Below are positions 11,603 to 24,063 of a stretch of 64,000 bases of DNA, one piece after another; the stretch's first letter is position 1, and every line of letters starts with the position of its first letter. Both the position numbers and the translations under genes were made by a program. A model generated the notes under the pieces. It saw nothing but the letters and a program-made list of their open reading frames with translations, was not told the origin of the DNA and searched no databases. The stretch comes from Neurospora intermedia (Eukaryota > Ascomycota > Sordariomycetes > Sordariales > Sordariaceae): NCBI GenBank assembly GCA_037102815.1, contig BTPP01000008.1:1736001-1800000 (forward strand), written 5' to 3'.

Positions 11603-14600
11603 ATAATATTCTTATTCCTAGATTATAAACTATAGTGCCCTATTAGTATGGGGTCCTTCTCTAGTTCTCTAGAGGGGAAAACTGTGAGGCGTTAAGCGCC
11701 CCCGGATGAAAACCTCTAGCTCTATTTCGGCTGTAGTTTACTACGCCGCTCCTACTTTATTTATAGCTATAATAATTCTTACCCACCGTTATAATAAATA
11801 TAATCTCGTTTTTTCTACCGTTGCGTCGTTTTAATACTAAAATAATAGGAATAATAGGAATAGGATTAAACCCGGTATACTACTTCCTTTACCGCCTTTC
11901 TATTTTACTCCCTACTATTCCTTCCTCCGCCTTCTCCCTACTTCCTTATCCTATCTTCCTATTTCTTACCCTACTTCTTTACCTCCTTCCCCTATTTATA
12001 AATACCTCTACCCTATTATTTACTCTCCTACCCCGCGGTTCTACCCTTATTTATATTAGTATAAAAACCCTTTCCTTCATTTATATAATCCCCCTTATAA
12101 TACCCCTCTTAATCCTTCTCTTCCTTCTTCCTTATTATAATTTCTATTAAAATAACTTCCTCTAGCCACTATCGTCCTAGCCCTATTAATTTAACTTCTA
12201 ATACGGAAGGTTCCTCCCCCTTTATATTCCTAAATTTTATATTCTCCGTAGTTTCCTCGGTCGTACCCTTAGAGCCTATATTCTTCGTTTATATTCTTTA
12301 TAATTTTATTAGTAATTATCCCCTTTAAAATTAATATAGCTTTCTCCTTTTTTTCTCTAATCCTTATATTAATTTAATTAATATTATTTGTAAAATCCTT
12401 TACTTTTACTATATTTTAAATTTTACCTCCGTCCTATACTCTAATAATAATAGGTTTAATTCCCTTAATACTTTTTAGAAGGTTATTACTAATAAAATTT
12501 ACTTTATTTTATTTACTAATAAATTATTTATTTTTTATATTTCCTTTCTATTATTTAACTCCGCTCTTAACTAGTAGTACTTAAAATACTATTTATAATT
12601 ATACTTCTAATAAATATATATTAAACGTTCCTACTAATCTCTATAATATTTATAATACTATTTAAGTAGTAATTATTACTATAATAGTAGATAGTTAAAA
12701 TAAATTTAATTTTAATTTAAATATCTTCATTTATATCGCTAACAATTTTACTAATTATATATATACCCGTTTAGAACGGAATAGCCTTCCTACTAACTAT
12801 AAATATTTTCCTTATACTTTAAATTATAATATTATTAAATAGTAATAAAAGGGTTACTATAAATTAATTGTAAAGGACGTTCGTTATAGTTATATTCCTT
12901 CCTTATCCGGTAATAGTACTATAAATCCAGTTCGGATTATGTCCGGTTTTAACAGTAGTACTATTATTCCTATACGTATTATATCCGGTAGTAGCGGTTA
13001 TATTACTCCTATTCGTATAGTTTCTAATTTTAATAATAGTAATAATTCTATTCCTAGTAACCTTATAACCGTCGATACTCTTAATTACGCTCTTATAAAT
13101 AATAATTAGGTTTAATAGCGTTGTAAAGTTATTATAAATTAGGTTCGTATAATAGAATTACTTAAACAACTTTTTAAATGTAATTAAACGTTCGTTAGAT
13201 AGTACTTTTCAATTCTTACTATAATTATAATTTAGATAGCTTCTATAATTAATATAAATATCTCCTCCTTATTCCCGTCCTATTATTCTAATATTATTAA
13301 TATTCTATTTTCCTCCTAAAAGTACTTTATAATTTCTTTATATTACTCCTCCTTTAATTTAATTATTAAATAATATTCTTTTAACCTCCCTAATTTTAAT
13401 ACCTATAATAGAATTTTTTTAGCTTTAATTCTATTGTCCAGATATTCTTAGAATTCTTCCTTCGTTAATAGTTAAACTTCTAAATTCGATTAGAAAATAA
13501 TATCCGTATTAAAGTAATTTAAAATAATATAGGCGAATATCTTTTTTTCGAACCTATAAGTACAAATAGGAATTAGGACGCTTAATACCTTCCTTTAATA
13601 AAAGAAAGCCTAAAAATTAATAACTTTTATTCTAATTTAAATAAGGAGGGAACTTTTCGCTTTAATTAATAAATATAGTTCTTCCTCGTCTTCTTCCGGT
13701 TATTAACGTCTTCCTTTCTTCTTCTTTATATTAACTATATATTATTAAATAACTTTTCTGCTAAATTTAGGGGTAAAGTCGGCGATAGTAAATTCGTACT
13801 ATTATTCTAATTTTATTACCGCCGTTACTAAATAATAATTATAATACAATATTTATTCCTAATTCGTTATATCCTCTAACTATTCTTCTCTATTAGCAGC
13901 TATTAATTTTAAGGCTTATAATAATAGTAATAATTAGGTCCCTAATTCCAAGGGAGGGTTAATTATTATTACTAGTAGTTTCTTTATTAATACCTACATT
14001 TCGGCCTACCGAACTTTAATTATACTACTCTCTAATTTATTAATAGGTAATTAACCTCTAATTCGTTATATTTAAATATAATTAAAAACTTAAACTATAA
14101 TCCCCCGGACGAACCGGGCTTAATCCGTCCGGGCGAACCTTTTTTTAAAGGCCCAGACCCTCTTATTAAGGTAAAAGTCGAATAGCGGATAAAAGGTTTC
14201 TATTTTTAGGTTTTATATTAGTATAACCTTATATACCTTAATAATAATTCTTAAATACTTAATTTAATATTTTACTAGCCTAACTATTATCCCCTAAAAT
14301 TTTCTATAAATTTTAATCGGCTAATAGAATACTAAAGCTCTATATATAATAGTACTATAAATATATTTAATATATATTTCTTTTATTTAAATAAAAGAAT
14401 AACCTTATATTTTTACTATTAATTTTATAAATATATTCGTTTATATTATTATTTTCTTTCTTACTACTTCCGTATAAATTCTATAATTAAATTTACAATT
14501 TAACTAAACCCTTAGGAATTATATTAATTCCGTTAATTAAAATACTACTTCCCTAAATTAAAGAATTTCTATCTTTAGTACCCTCGTTTATATAAAGTAT

Positions 14601-17600
14601 ATTAATTCTATTTTAATTACTTTAAATTTTATACCTCTCGCCCCTATCTATTCTAAATATACCTCTTATACTATTTATAACGTCCGGTAATTTTCTTTAA
14701 TAATATAGGCTACTATTATAATATTAATATTATTAACGAAATTAACTATAATTACGTTCGGGATTATTATTAACTTCTAATATAGTAGGATAATAAAAAG
14801 AATAAATAAAATAGGAGAAAGGAGGGAATCTTATAGTACTCTAATAATAATTGTATAGGGGTAGGAAATTTTATTATTAAAGAAGAGAAAACCTCTCTTT
14901 CTAATAATAAAATTCGCTACCTACCGAATAATCTATATTAGGAATTATATTTCTTATAGGGTATATAGAAACTACTTATAATTAATTCTATCGAATACTC
15001 TCTTTAAATTTAAAAATATAAAGGATATTACGGCCCTAAATTTTTAAATTATATATACTATATTAATAATTACCCGGACTATAAACTCTATTGAACAGTT
15101 TGTCCGATTATTTATTTAGCCTTCTAGTAAGAGGTTAAACTCTTCGACTACCTATATAAACCTTTTAATTATAAATACTTTGAAAATCTTTCTTATATTA
15201 TTAAATAATAATATTAACCTCTATACGCCTACTAGCTTTTATTAGGCGGCGCTCTTCCTAGGTTTTTTAAGGACAATTATTTTTATATCTTTAAATTATT
15301 ATAAGAAATATTTGAATTAGAGGTTAATAGATATTAAATATACTATAATTTACTAAAATAATTATTTATATATTTTTAAAAACCTATTTAAATACTAATC
15401 GATCCCGGAGGTTTTATTAAATATTATTTAGGAAAATATATCCTAAATATCCTCTTTATTAATTAATTTACTAATAATTATCGGTTTAATATTATTTAAT
15501 AATTTAATCCAATTTAATAAATAATCTATTAGGACTTTTACTTTCGGGAAGAAATATTCAATAAAGATTTCGGCCTTACTATTATAATTTCCGATTTTTA
15601 TTACCCCTTTATAGGTTTAAAAAGCTAATAATTTAGGCGGGTCTATTAATCTATAATTTTAGGTATAAACCTACTATTCTAAGGGCTAAAATTAATTTAG
15701 GTTCTTTAAAGCCTCAATAATACTATTATACTACGTAATTTACTAGGCTTTTATAATTATCCTCTTCTTTTTTATTATAGCTTTAATAAAATCTTTCTAA
15801 TTTAATACTATTTAATATCTAAACTACTCTTAATATATCTTCTATACTTCTTTTATTACTATTTTATATTCTAATATTTATTAATTTACTTTCCTCCTTC
15901 GACTTTTCTTTTAATATAGGACGAATTCCTTTATAATACTTATAAATTCTCCGTCGAACCTACAAAAAGCGAACTTAAAATCCTCTACTATATCGATCCT
16001 TTCTAGAACCGATATCTATTTTTCCAATACTTCCTTTACTTTTACTATATTTATAAAATTCTAATTATATCCTCCTTCTTCTTCCGCTTTTTTATTCTTT
16101 CTTCCTATTTAGACTTAAATTTCCTAAAAGTAATAGTCCGAACCGGTCTACTCGTACCTCTACACTCCCTAATATTCAATTTTAACCTTAAATAATAGTT
16201 ATATATAATTAATTATTTTATCCCTCTCTCCTTATATTATATTCCCGAACCTTATTAATTTACTATAGGGGGTAAATAAATTAAATCTTTAATATTGTAC
16301 TTATATAAGGAGGCGAACAACCCCCGGGCTAATCCTATTCTCTAAATTCTAATTAGGATAATAGAAATTATAATCCCTAACTATAATTAAATTTCCTATT
16401 AAGGGTTCAACTTCGAAAAATTTAAAGAGTAGCAATCCCTATTAATATTTTAACGTTCCCTATATAAAGATAGAAGAATAAATAGAAAAGACGGTTGTTA
16501 ATTCCTTTAAATTTTTAAATATTACTATAGCCTAATCCTTTCTAGTTTAGAAATTTAGGTCCTTTAAATTCCATTTCTTATTTATATATATTACTACCCT
16601 TCTTTTTTCTATATAATCGACCCCGAAATACCTTCCGCTTTTAGGATAATAAATATCCCTATTTAAATTTCTACCTAACTTTTAAATTACTATAATATTA
16701 TAAATCTCCTCTTACTCGAATAAAAGTTTCCCTCTCTTATACAACTTCCCTATATTCTAATAAAGTATTTTTAATTAAATTATTAATTACTTTAAAATAA
16801 AATTCCTTCTAATCCTTCTATAGAGGATAAAGGTATTATTTCTTTAAGGGGGGCTATAATTATATAAATACTATTACTACTATACAATTAACTCCCTCCT
16901 ATATTTTAAAAATATATATAAATATTTATTAGACCCTAAGGGTTTAACGGCTTCGGTCGGAAGGACGGACTAATAATCTTCTTTAACCGTCCTCTCTTTA
17001 CAATTCCTCTAATATATCTCTTTAAAATAATAATAATATAGGAATTAGGAAGGGCGTTCGGGAAGACGCCCTTATTTATAATTTCTATTATTAATTTTAA
17101 TACTTTCCTAATTAAATTCTTACAAAGGATAAACGCTTATAGCCTTTTAATATATATAATAAATGCCTTTATAATTGCCTTCCGGAAAATAGGGCACTCC
17201 TTACAATTATATATATAATAGCCCTTCTTCCTATATAATTTATAATAAACGAATAATTTATTATTATTAAATAGGTAATTTACTTTATTAAAGCAATCTC
17301 CTTCGTATTTAATTTTACTATAACGAGCGTAAATATCTTTTTAACGGTAGAATCTTACTATATATCCAATTCTTTAATATCTAAAATATTATTAAATATT
17401 ATTTAAAGCTTAGAATAACTTATATAAATATATACTACTATCCTAAAAGAAAAGGTTATTCTAGAGGAAGTACGCCGCTAATATAGTAGCGACCTCTATT
17501 AAAAGTAGGCCTCTATTCTCTCCGTCCCTTCTCTTTTATAATTGAATTTTAATAATAAATACCTCTAGATTCTTCTCCTTTATTATATTTAATATAGCTT

Positions 17601-18546
17601 CCGCTATAGTATAATTATTAATACTATTTTAAAATATACCCCGGATTAATATACCTATAATACTTATAGTAATAAAAGTATTGGGGCCGAAAACTTCTTT
17701 AACTTATATTTAATTATACTAATATTAATTATATATAAATTCGTTAAATATAATTATATAATTTCCAGTTATTAATATTTTAATAACCGTTCGGATTACT
17801 AAGCCGGTATTCTTTTTACTTAAATATATAATTAAGGTTGTCTTCGTATCTTTATTCGAACGGTTTATAAATTTAATAATAATTATTACTCCCTTAATAA
17901 TAAACTATCGTTCGAAATTAGAGGGAATAAATTTCTTAATAATAATAAGTAATTATTAGAAGGTAATATTAATTTTACTCGGGCTAGTTTTTACTATAAT
18001 ATCGGCTTAATACTTCAGTACTTCTTAAACGCCTTTTTTAATCTCCTTTAAAATATCTTTCTTTAAATTATTAAAATCCTTTTTAATAATAAACTAGTCG
18101 GTTCCAACTTTACTAATTTCGGGTCGTATAAACCTACTTTTTCTAATATATACCTTCGTAAATTCGAAAAATAATTTTCGAATTTAACAATGGTCCTTAA
18201 TTAAAATAATATTGTAATTTATAGATTTATTCGTTTTAATAATAAACTTTTTTAATATTTTATTATCTTCCTCTATTTTATCCGAAATCTTTATAGTAAA
18301 TACAATTTTAGGATTATTATATATTGAGATTTCCGCGAGCGGGTTATAAACGCTATTTTCGAGTCTATAGGCACTGCTATCGATAGCCATCGGCAACGAC
18401 GATATAACGCCGTCGCTATACTCGTCGTAGAATATTGTAAGGGACGTAAACGACCCTCTTGAATCGATTACCGTTATTAGTTTTCGTTTTGGAGCACTCT
18501 TCGACCAGAAATCGGCGTTTCCGGTTTTAAAGCAGTTTTTCCTATT
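11603..18546 (-). mobile_element. Tad1-like non-LTR retrotransposon (LINE), degraded
   Basis: About 6.9 kb bounded by a perfect 12-bp target duplication, GAATAAATATTA, at 11,591-11,602 and 18,547-18,558. The truncated Ty3 copy carries the uninterrupted site near 1,903-1,914. The minus strand near 14,710-14,750 encodes a remnant of the F/YVDD(I/V)N reverse-transcriptase box typical of LINEs, followed by several kilobases consistent with thumb and RNase H regions. The first ORF would start near 18,396, where 70 codons remain open. The last roughly 130 bp at the right end (the LINE's 5' end) and the 3' UTR near 11,640-11,760 are less AT-rich. Length and layout fit Tad1-clade fungal LINEs. RIP has destroyed both ORFs. 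Confidence 0.75.
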
Positions 18547-18558
18547 GAATAAATATTA
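18547..18558. repeat. Target-site duplication of the LINE, right copy
   Basis: GAATAAATATTA, identical to 11,591-11,602. To its right the interrupted retropepsin-like region of the Ty3 element resumes and matches 1,915 onward. Confidence 0.8.
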
Positions 18559-21500
18559 GCTCTTTGGATTAGTTTAAATATAGTACAACTTTGCGAATTT
18601 TACTATTTATAGTAGTATTTAATAAATAAGGATATTGTACGTAAAAATTATAAGTAGGACGTTCACCTGGGCTATACTAATTATTAAACTAGGTATTATA
18701 CTTTATTAGGATAATTCCTAATTACCCTCCTAATAATAGAGTGTTAGACTTAGTAAAGACTTTGGTAATAAGAATGTCTTCCCCCCCTTCGATTCTTTTG
18801 GAATAGATTTTATTTTAAACTTTTATATTGAAAACCGATTTAAAAGAATATAGAATAGTATTGAAATCTAGCTTTGTACTATAGTAATAAAAGAAGTTTA
18901 TTCTTAGTAATATATTTGGGCCTAATTTATTAATAATTAAGGTGGATATTTGGAAGTGCCTATTAATTTTAATACTATTAACCTTTCCTTCTATATAAAA
19001 ATTAAATTCTATAACTATATTAATAATAGTCTTTGAATTAATACCTTTTATAACGTTAGGTAGTATTATTTTATATTTTATATTCGGTAAAAACTCTTTA
19101 ATAAACGTTTTATTTACTACTATTAATAAATAACCTAAATTAAAATATATAGTAATAATGGGTATATTAGGGTTAGATTTGATATTAATTTATAAATATA
19201 ATATAATTTTTCGTAAATTCGTTTCCCTATTCTTAAGAGTAATATTTGGAATTACTTTAATAGTTTGTCCTTCGGTGAAAGTAAGTAGTATATATTGGCT
19301 TTTGTACTATACTTCTAATAAGTTAGGCTTCCGTCCGTCTGCCAATATTGGTAAACTTACTTGGACGTTTGCTTTCTTTAACGTTCGGACCCGGTTAAGT
19401 AGCTTTTAATTATTTTTGGTAGAGGTTATTCGATTATTAGACGAAGGATTGGATGATTTATAAGACGCTTAGGCCTTTTCTAAGTATTTAGGAATTACTA
19501 TAAATTTGGTATTAGATAATAGATTTAACGATAGGGGTTATATAGGCCCGTTAGAGTTAGTACTTCTAATAGGAATTGTATTAAGAATAACCGTTGGTTT
19601 ATTAATTATTATACGCAAAAGAATATAAAATAATGAGATACTAGGAAACGAAAGTTTATTAGTAGTTAAATAGCCGGTAAAATAGGTAAAAGGTTTATTA
19701 TTGTATTTAATTTTAGAAGTATTTACTATAGATTCTTCTACCTCTTTTTCGAAGTCCCTAATAAAATAGTAACCTTTATTCTATAAGTAGTGAATTTTAT
19801 TATTTATATTAGAGTTGTCCGTGAAAATTATTGCGGTAGAGGTGTAAGTATAACGGCCGTCTTATGAAATTTAATAGCGCTTAAATCTTTTACTTTAATA
19901 ACGCTAGCGGCCGTTATTATTGCCCGACCGGCCTATATTACGCTTATTGAATTTATTATTAAAATTCCTAAATCTTTTATTAAAATAAAATTTCTTACCT
20001 ATTTTACTATTGAACTTACTATTGTAAGAAGAAAAGTTCTTTTAAAAAAGTTTACTATTATTATAATTTCCTTAAAAGCTAGTATAAATATTAAAATTAT
20101 TATTTTTATTATTAGAGCTATTAGTAGTATAGTAAATTAATTATCCGTTCTTTAACAATTTAAAAAGTTAATAGCGTATTAGTTTAGCCTTCTACTTGAT
20201 TTTACTAATATAGTTACCGAGACGAACGTTCTATTCCGGAAGAACGTACGTAGTTTATATTGCTAAGTATAGACTATTTTATAGGCGAGTATAAAGTTGA
20301 AAGTCCGATGTATTTCTTTAGAGATAGGTATACCGAAATAATTAAATTAAGTAATTATAAAGCGATAATACGTTAGTTTTATATAGTTTTATAATAAATT
20401 TATTTGTATTTAGCTATTTTTATACTTTATATAGTTTAATTCTGAAAATAATATTAAGCGTATTAAGAGTTTTATTAAAGCTACTACGAAGGTTATTATA
20501 TTTATTTTCGGAAAGGGTAAAACTCTATTAATATAGGGCAGTATTATAAAATAGTTAGTTAAGGTTATTAGCGATAATTTAGCGTTTCTCTAGGTAATCC
20601 TTTAAATGCTTTTTAATTGCGTTATTAAATTTATAAAAGGTGGTATAAATATTAATTTTACTGTTCTAGTAGATACCTTTCTTTATTTTGTTAGGTTTAG
20701 TATTAGGGAAGTATATTCCGATATCTAAAATTTTGAAGGGTTCTTCTTTAATTGATTAATAGATACTTGTATTAGCTTTTGAAATAGAATCGGCGAGGGT
20801 TTAGTTCCAATCTTCTAATTCTTTAATATAATTATAAAAATCTTTAAGTATTTCGCGGAGTACCGAATTATTTATTATAGTACTATTACTATTAACTTCG
20901 ACCGACGGAATAGAAGTATTAAAATTAACGTTGAAGCGTATAGTTTGTAAATTACTAGTAGGATGAACGTACTAGTAGAAAGTTAAACGTATAGAAGGTA
21001 CGGGGGCTTTTAGAATAGTTAAAGGAAGGTAATTACTATTATTTAAAGCTATTAGCGGTAATTTTTATTATTCCGCTTATTTCTCATTCGCTGGAGTTTA
21101 ATTTATTAATTCTTTGAAGTTTATTCGTAGAATTTAATTAGAAATATTTCGGCCGATAGTTAGAATTAATATATATTTACGAAGGTAGATTGGAAGTTAG
21201 TTAATATTTTTAAATAGGGGTTGCCGGTTAGTGCGGTTAATACGAAAATTTTTTATTTAATTAGTTAAATTAGTAGTATTATGCGGGTCCTTAGCGCCTA
21301 TTATAATTATTTCGCCGGTAGGACCGATAAGGCTGCTAGAGCGCTAATTATAATGAATAGTAGGATTCTTATAAGGTTAAGAGGCGTTATATTTAATAGT
21401 AGCGGGCGTTAGAAGATTAAAATTAGGCTTTATACTATTTTAAGCTAAGTGTATAATATTATAGACCGGTTAGGTAAAGTAAAATAGATAATTCGGGGAT

Positions 21501-22635
21501 CTACCTCTAATTTTTATATTATATTAAGTAAAGTATATAGTATTTTAATTTAAATTAATAAGGTATATAGGAAAGGGGTTGGCAAGAACTATTTTTAGGT
21601 ATTGTTTTACCTACTCCTACTATTATTTCTATATTAAGTATAGAAGAATTTCGGCTTGCGCAAGGTTTCCGAAATATTTAATAGTAGGATTAGTAGCTAA
21701 TTATTAAGTAATATTAGTAGTAATTTTAATAACCGAATTTATTTGAAAAATTATTAATTCCGTTGGCGAAAAGGGTCGTTAAATTAAATTTAATTAAATA
21801 TATTATTTAGTAAATATAGGCGGTAAGGAAGGCGGTATAGGAATTTGCACTAGGTTAATAAAGGTTAATATATTAATTATCCTAATAGTATTCGAAAAGT
21901 TTATTAGAAAGGAATAAACGTTTGTACTACCGGTGCTAGGGGGAATAAGTATTTAAACGGTAGTATTAATAGTAATATTACTTACTTTAATTCGGGCTAT
22001 AAATTATTTCTAATTCTTCTTTCGTAACTACAACGATACTCTTTCTTTAATTGTAAAGGGCTAAATTTGGCGTATCGGAATAGGATAATTAGCGACTAAT
22101 TAGTAATATTTGCGTAGGACCTATTGAATTTTGCAGTCTACTATATTTAAATTAATAATCTATCCTCTATTATAAATATTATTACTAGTATTAGTAGTTT
22201 AATTAGGTTTAATTTCGATATAACTGGTTTTTCTATTCAAATATAATTGTACTACTTTAATAAGTAGCTCGGCGGCTAAAGGTTGAAATTTTTCTTTATA
22301 GTAAAGTTGCAGTTCGTAAGTAGCGAATTTAATAATTTAATATACTTTATATATTAAATTTTCCTTTTAGAAGTTAAAGGCCGCTTAAGGGTTTACCTAA
22401 TCGGTTTTTAATATTATTTAATTTAGCCTTTAGATTTAAATAAGTAGTAATAAAATAGTAAAGAAAGGGGACTCCGAAGAGTAAAAGTATAAGTACTTAG
22501 TCTAAAAGGGCAAAAGTTGAATAATAATTAAAAAAATTTAATAAATTGTTATTAAATCCTAATATATTTCCCCCTTTAGCGAAAGGAAGAAATATAAAGA
22601 ATAATAAGGTCGGTTTAAAATTGAACTATAGGTAC

Positions 22636-22978
22636 TACTTATTATACAAAGATGTACTTTACAAATAATAATAATAGAGAATAATAGAGTAAGTAATTAG
22701 TTACTAGATAGAGTAATAATATATAATAATTAATAATAGTCTTATTAAAGGAAGTTGAAGATAAGACTTATTACGAGCCTCAACCTAGGACTTCGTATAC
22801 GACTTTACTAAGTATAAATAAGATAAATATAAAGTTAGTATAATATAAATTAATAATCCATTAACTTTAATAGAGGTTAACGGGACGAACACTCTTATAT
22901 AATAGACTATACGCTCTAACGAGCCGCTGCTATAATAAGATAGAGCATCTAGGTATCTACCAAGAATGCCCTATAATA
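22636..22978 (-). repeat. 5' LTR of the minus-strand chromovirus fossil
   Basis: About 340 bp, matching 4,774-5,116 along its whole length; both blocks contain the shared CAACCTAGGACTTCGTATAC stretch and end with GAATGCCCTATAATA on the plus strand. It forms the right border of the RIP-affected block. Ordinary base composition resumes within a few tens of bases to its right. Confidence 0.8.
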
Positions 22979-23016
22979 ATAGGGGTAAAGCGCTATAGGT
23001 AGTTCTCAACTACGTT

Positions 23017-23060
23017 CCTTACTGTACTACGGCTCAAAATCGAGCCGTAGTGCAATAAGG
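23017..23060. repeat. Hairpin just outside the RIP-affected block
   Basis: A near-perfect palindrome with outer arms CCTTA/TAAGG and a perfect core GTACTACGGCTC against GAGCCGTAGTGC (one mismatch), around a 6-base loop. It lies about 40 bp from the LTR border in DNA of normal composition. It may be the end of a foldback element. Confidence 0.6.
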
Positions 23061-23387
23061 AAATTGGTTAAGAATTAAGGAGATTCTAGCCCTCTAATTG
23101 GTCAAATCGACGATTTGGAGAAAGTGCAGGTGGTTGCAGGTGGTTGCAGCGACTTGTATGAAAATTAAGCATTTTTTGCTGAGAAATACCGAACACTACG
23201 CAGTTCAGTAGCCAGTATGCTTACTACGACCCGAACCCTGCAAATCTGAATACCCTCTAACTTTTTACTGCGGTAACGAACACGCCCTTACCTAGGTAGT
23301 GGACGCGATGTGTGAAGCTCGCTGAGTTTCTCTCATCAACCACGGCTTTGCTCTTCCTCATAAGTCTCTTAAAGTCACTAAATTCTT

Positions 23388-24063
23388 CCCGAAAATACCA
23401 CAGCGGGAGTATAAGGAGAGCATCTAGCCTAGTAAGGGGGCTCCTAGGCTAGGCTTAGTTTCTAGGGATAATAGTGAGCCTAGCCTAGGCAGCGTACCTA
23501 GCCTAATTGAAAATGGAGGGCTCTAATTGGTTAGATTTGGGTGCAAAATAGCAAAAGGTGAAGACCCTTATAATAACCTTCTGGAAGGTTACTATAAAGG
23601 TCTTTAGTAGTAGTCTTTGGTAGTGGTCTTTGGTAGTAGTCTTTGACTTCGACTTCGAAGTCCGAAATTTGGATGAGGGTATTCACACTTTCGCGCGAAA
23701 CTGTTCGCACGAAAAAAGACGACCACCAGCGGGATCGAACTGATGATAGCAAGAAGAGAAGCAACGGCGAGAACTATTGAGCTACTAGCCCAATTGATTA
23801 AAAAAAAGGTTCGTTATTTCTACTCATATAGAGGTACCTAATAATTCAAACTTCAGAATTTGGGAAAGAGCAGCCCAGCCGAAAAAAAAAAAAAAAATCT
23901 AAGTCTAGCACATCGCTATAGGGGGCACCCAAATTGACCAATCAGAGCCCTCCATTGAATAACTAGGCTAGGTAATTCAACTAGCCTAGTTGAATCACCT
24001 AGCCTAGTGAGGGCGACTATGCTAGATGCCTTGGGGGATTTCCCGCTATGGTACATCCTTGGC
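23388..24063. mobile_element. Foldback (MITE-like) element with long imperfect inverted ends
   Basis: Left arm (about 23,388-23,535) and right arm (about 23,925-24,063) are inverted copies. Both contain TACCAYAGCGGG, GCATCTAGC and GAGGGCTCTRATTGG, and both are filled with CTAGGCTAGG-type short palindromes. The centre carries a tRNA-like segment, a degenerate TAGTAGTCTTTGG tandem repeat (about 23,596-23,645), and a poly-A run near 23,882-23,896. There is no transposase, so it would be non-autonomous. I could not define a target duplication, so the ends are approximate. Confidence 0.6.
23721..23791 (-). pseudogene. tRNA-like segment with A and B boxes (SINE head or tRNA relic)
   Basis: Read on the minus strand, this begins GGGCTAGTAGCTCAATAGTT, whose TAGCTCAATAG matches the A-box consensus. 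About 44 nt further on lies AGTTCGATCCC, a good B box. The spacing is that of a real tRNA and the total length is 71 nt. The acceptor arms do not pair well, so it is not a working tRNA. It is more likely a polymerase III promoter remnant of a SINE or a tRNA-derived piece within the foldback element. Confidence 0.45.

Larger units (their letters stand above)
4774..22978 (-). mobile_element. Ty3/gypsy chromovirus fossil, LTR to LTR, carrying a LINE insertion
   Basis: A minus-strand Ty3/gypsy chromovirus bounded by similar terminal blocks at 22,636-22,978 (5' LTR) and 4,774-5,116 (3' LTR). In transcription order it shows a gag-like part (about 22.6 to 19.9 kb, knuckle-like remnant near 19.9), a retropepsin-like part (about 19.05 to 18.56 kb), a LINE insertion (18,546-11,603), reverse transcriptase (YIDD-type remnant near 10.70 kb), RNase H, integrase (about 9.4 to 8.4 kb), a chromodomain (about 8.2-8.05 kb), then 2.9 kb with an extra coding-like block before a purine-rich tract at about 5,117-5,132. 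Without the LINE it is about 11.3 kb, long for the family. It is RIP-affected throughout, broken by very many changes, and plainly old. Confidence 0.85.

Noticed and set aside
11821-12150. 109-codon plus-strand ORF rich in Leu/Ile, looking like a membrane protein
   Set aside because: It lies in the LINE, on the strand opposite its reading direction; the complementary strand is charged and the hydrophobic look comes from RIP-driven AT bias.
19158-19409. 83-codon plus-strand ORF in the AT-rich block
   Set aside because: Antisense to the gag/protease region of the Ty3 fossil; open by chance.
23531-23764. 77-codon minus-strand ORF in the foldback element
   Set aside because: Made mostly of the tandem TAGTAGTCTTTGG repeat and the tRNA-like segment; not protein-like.
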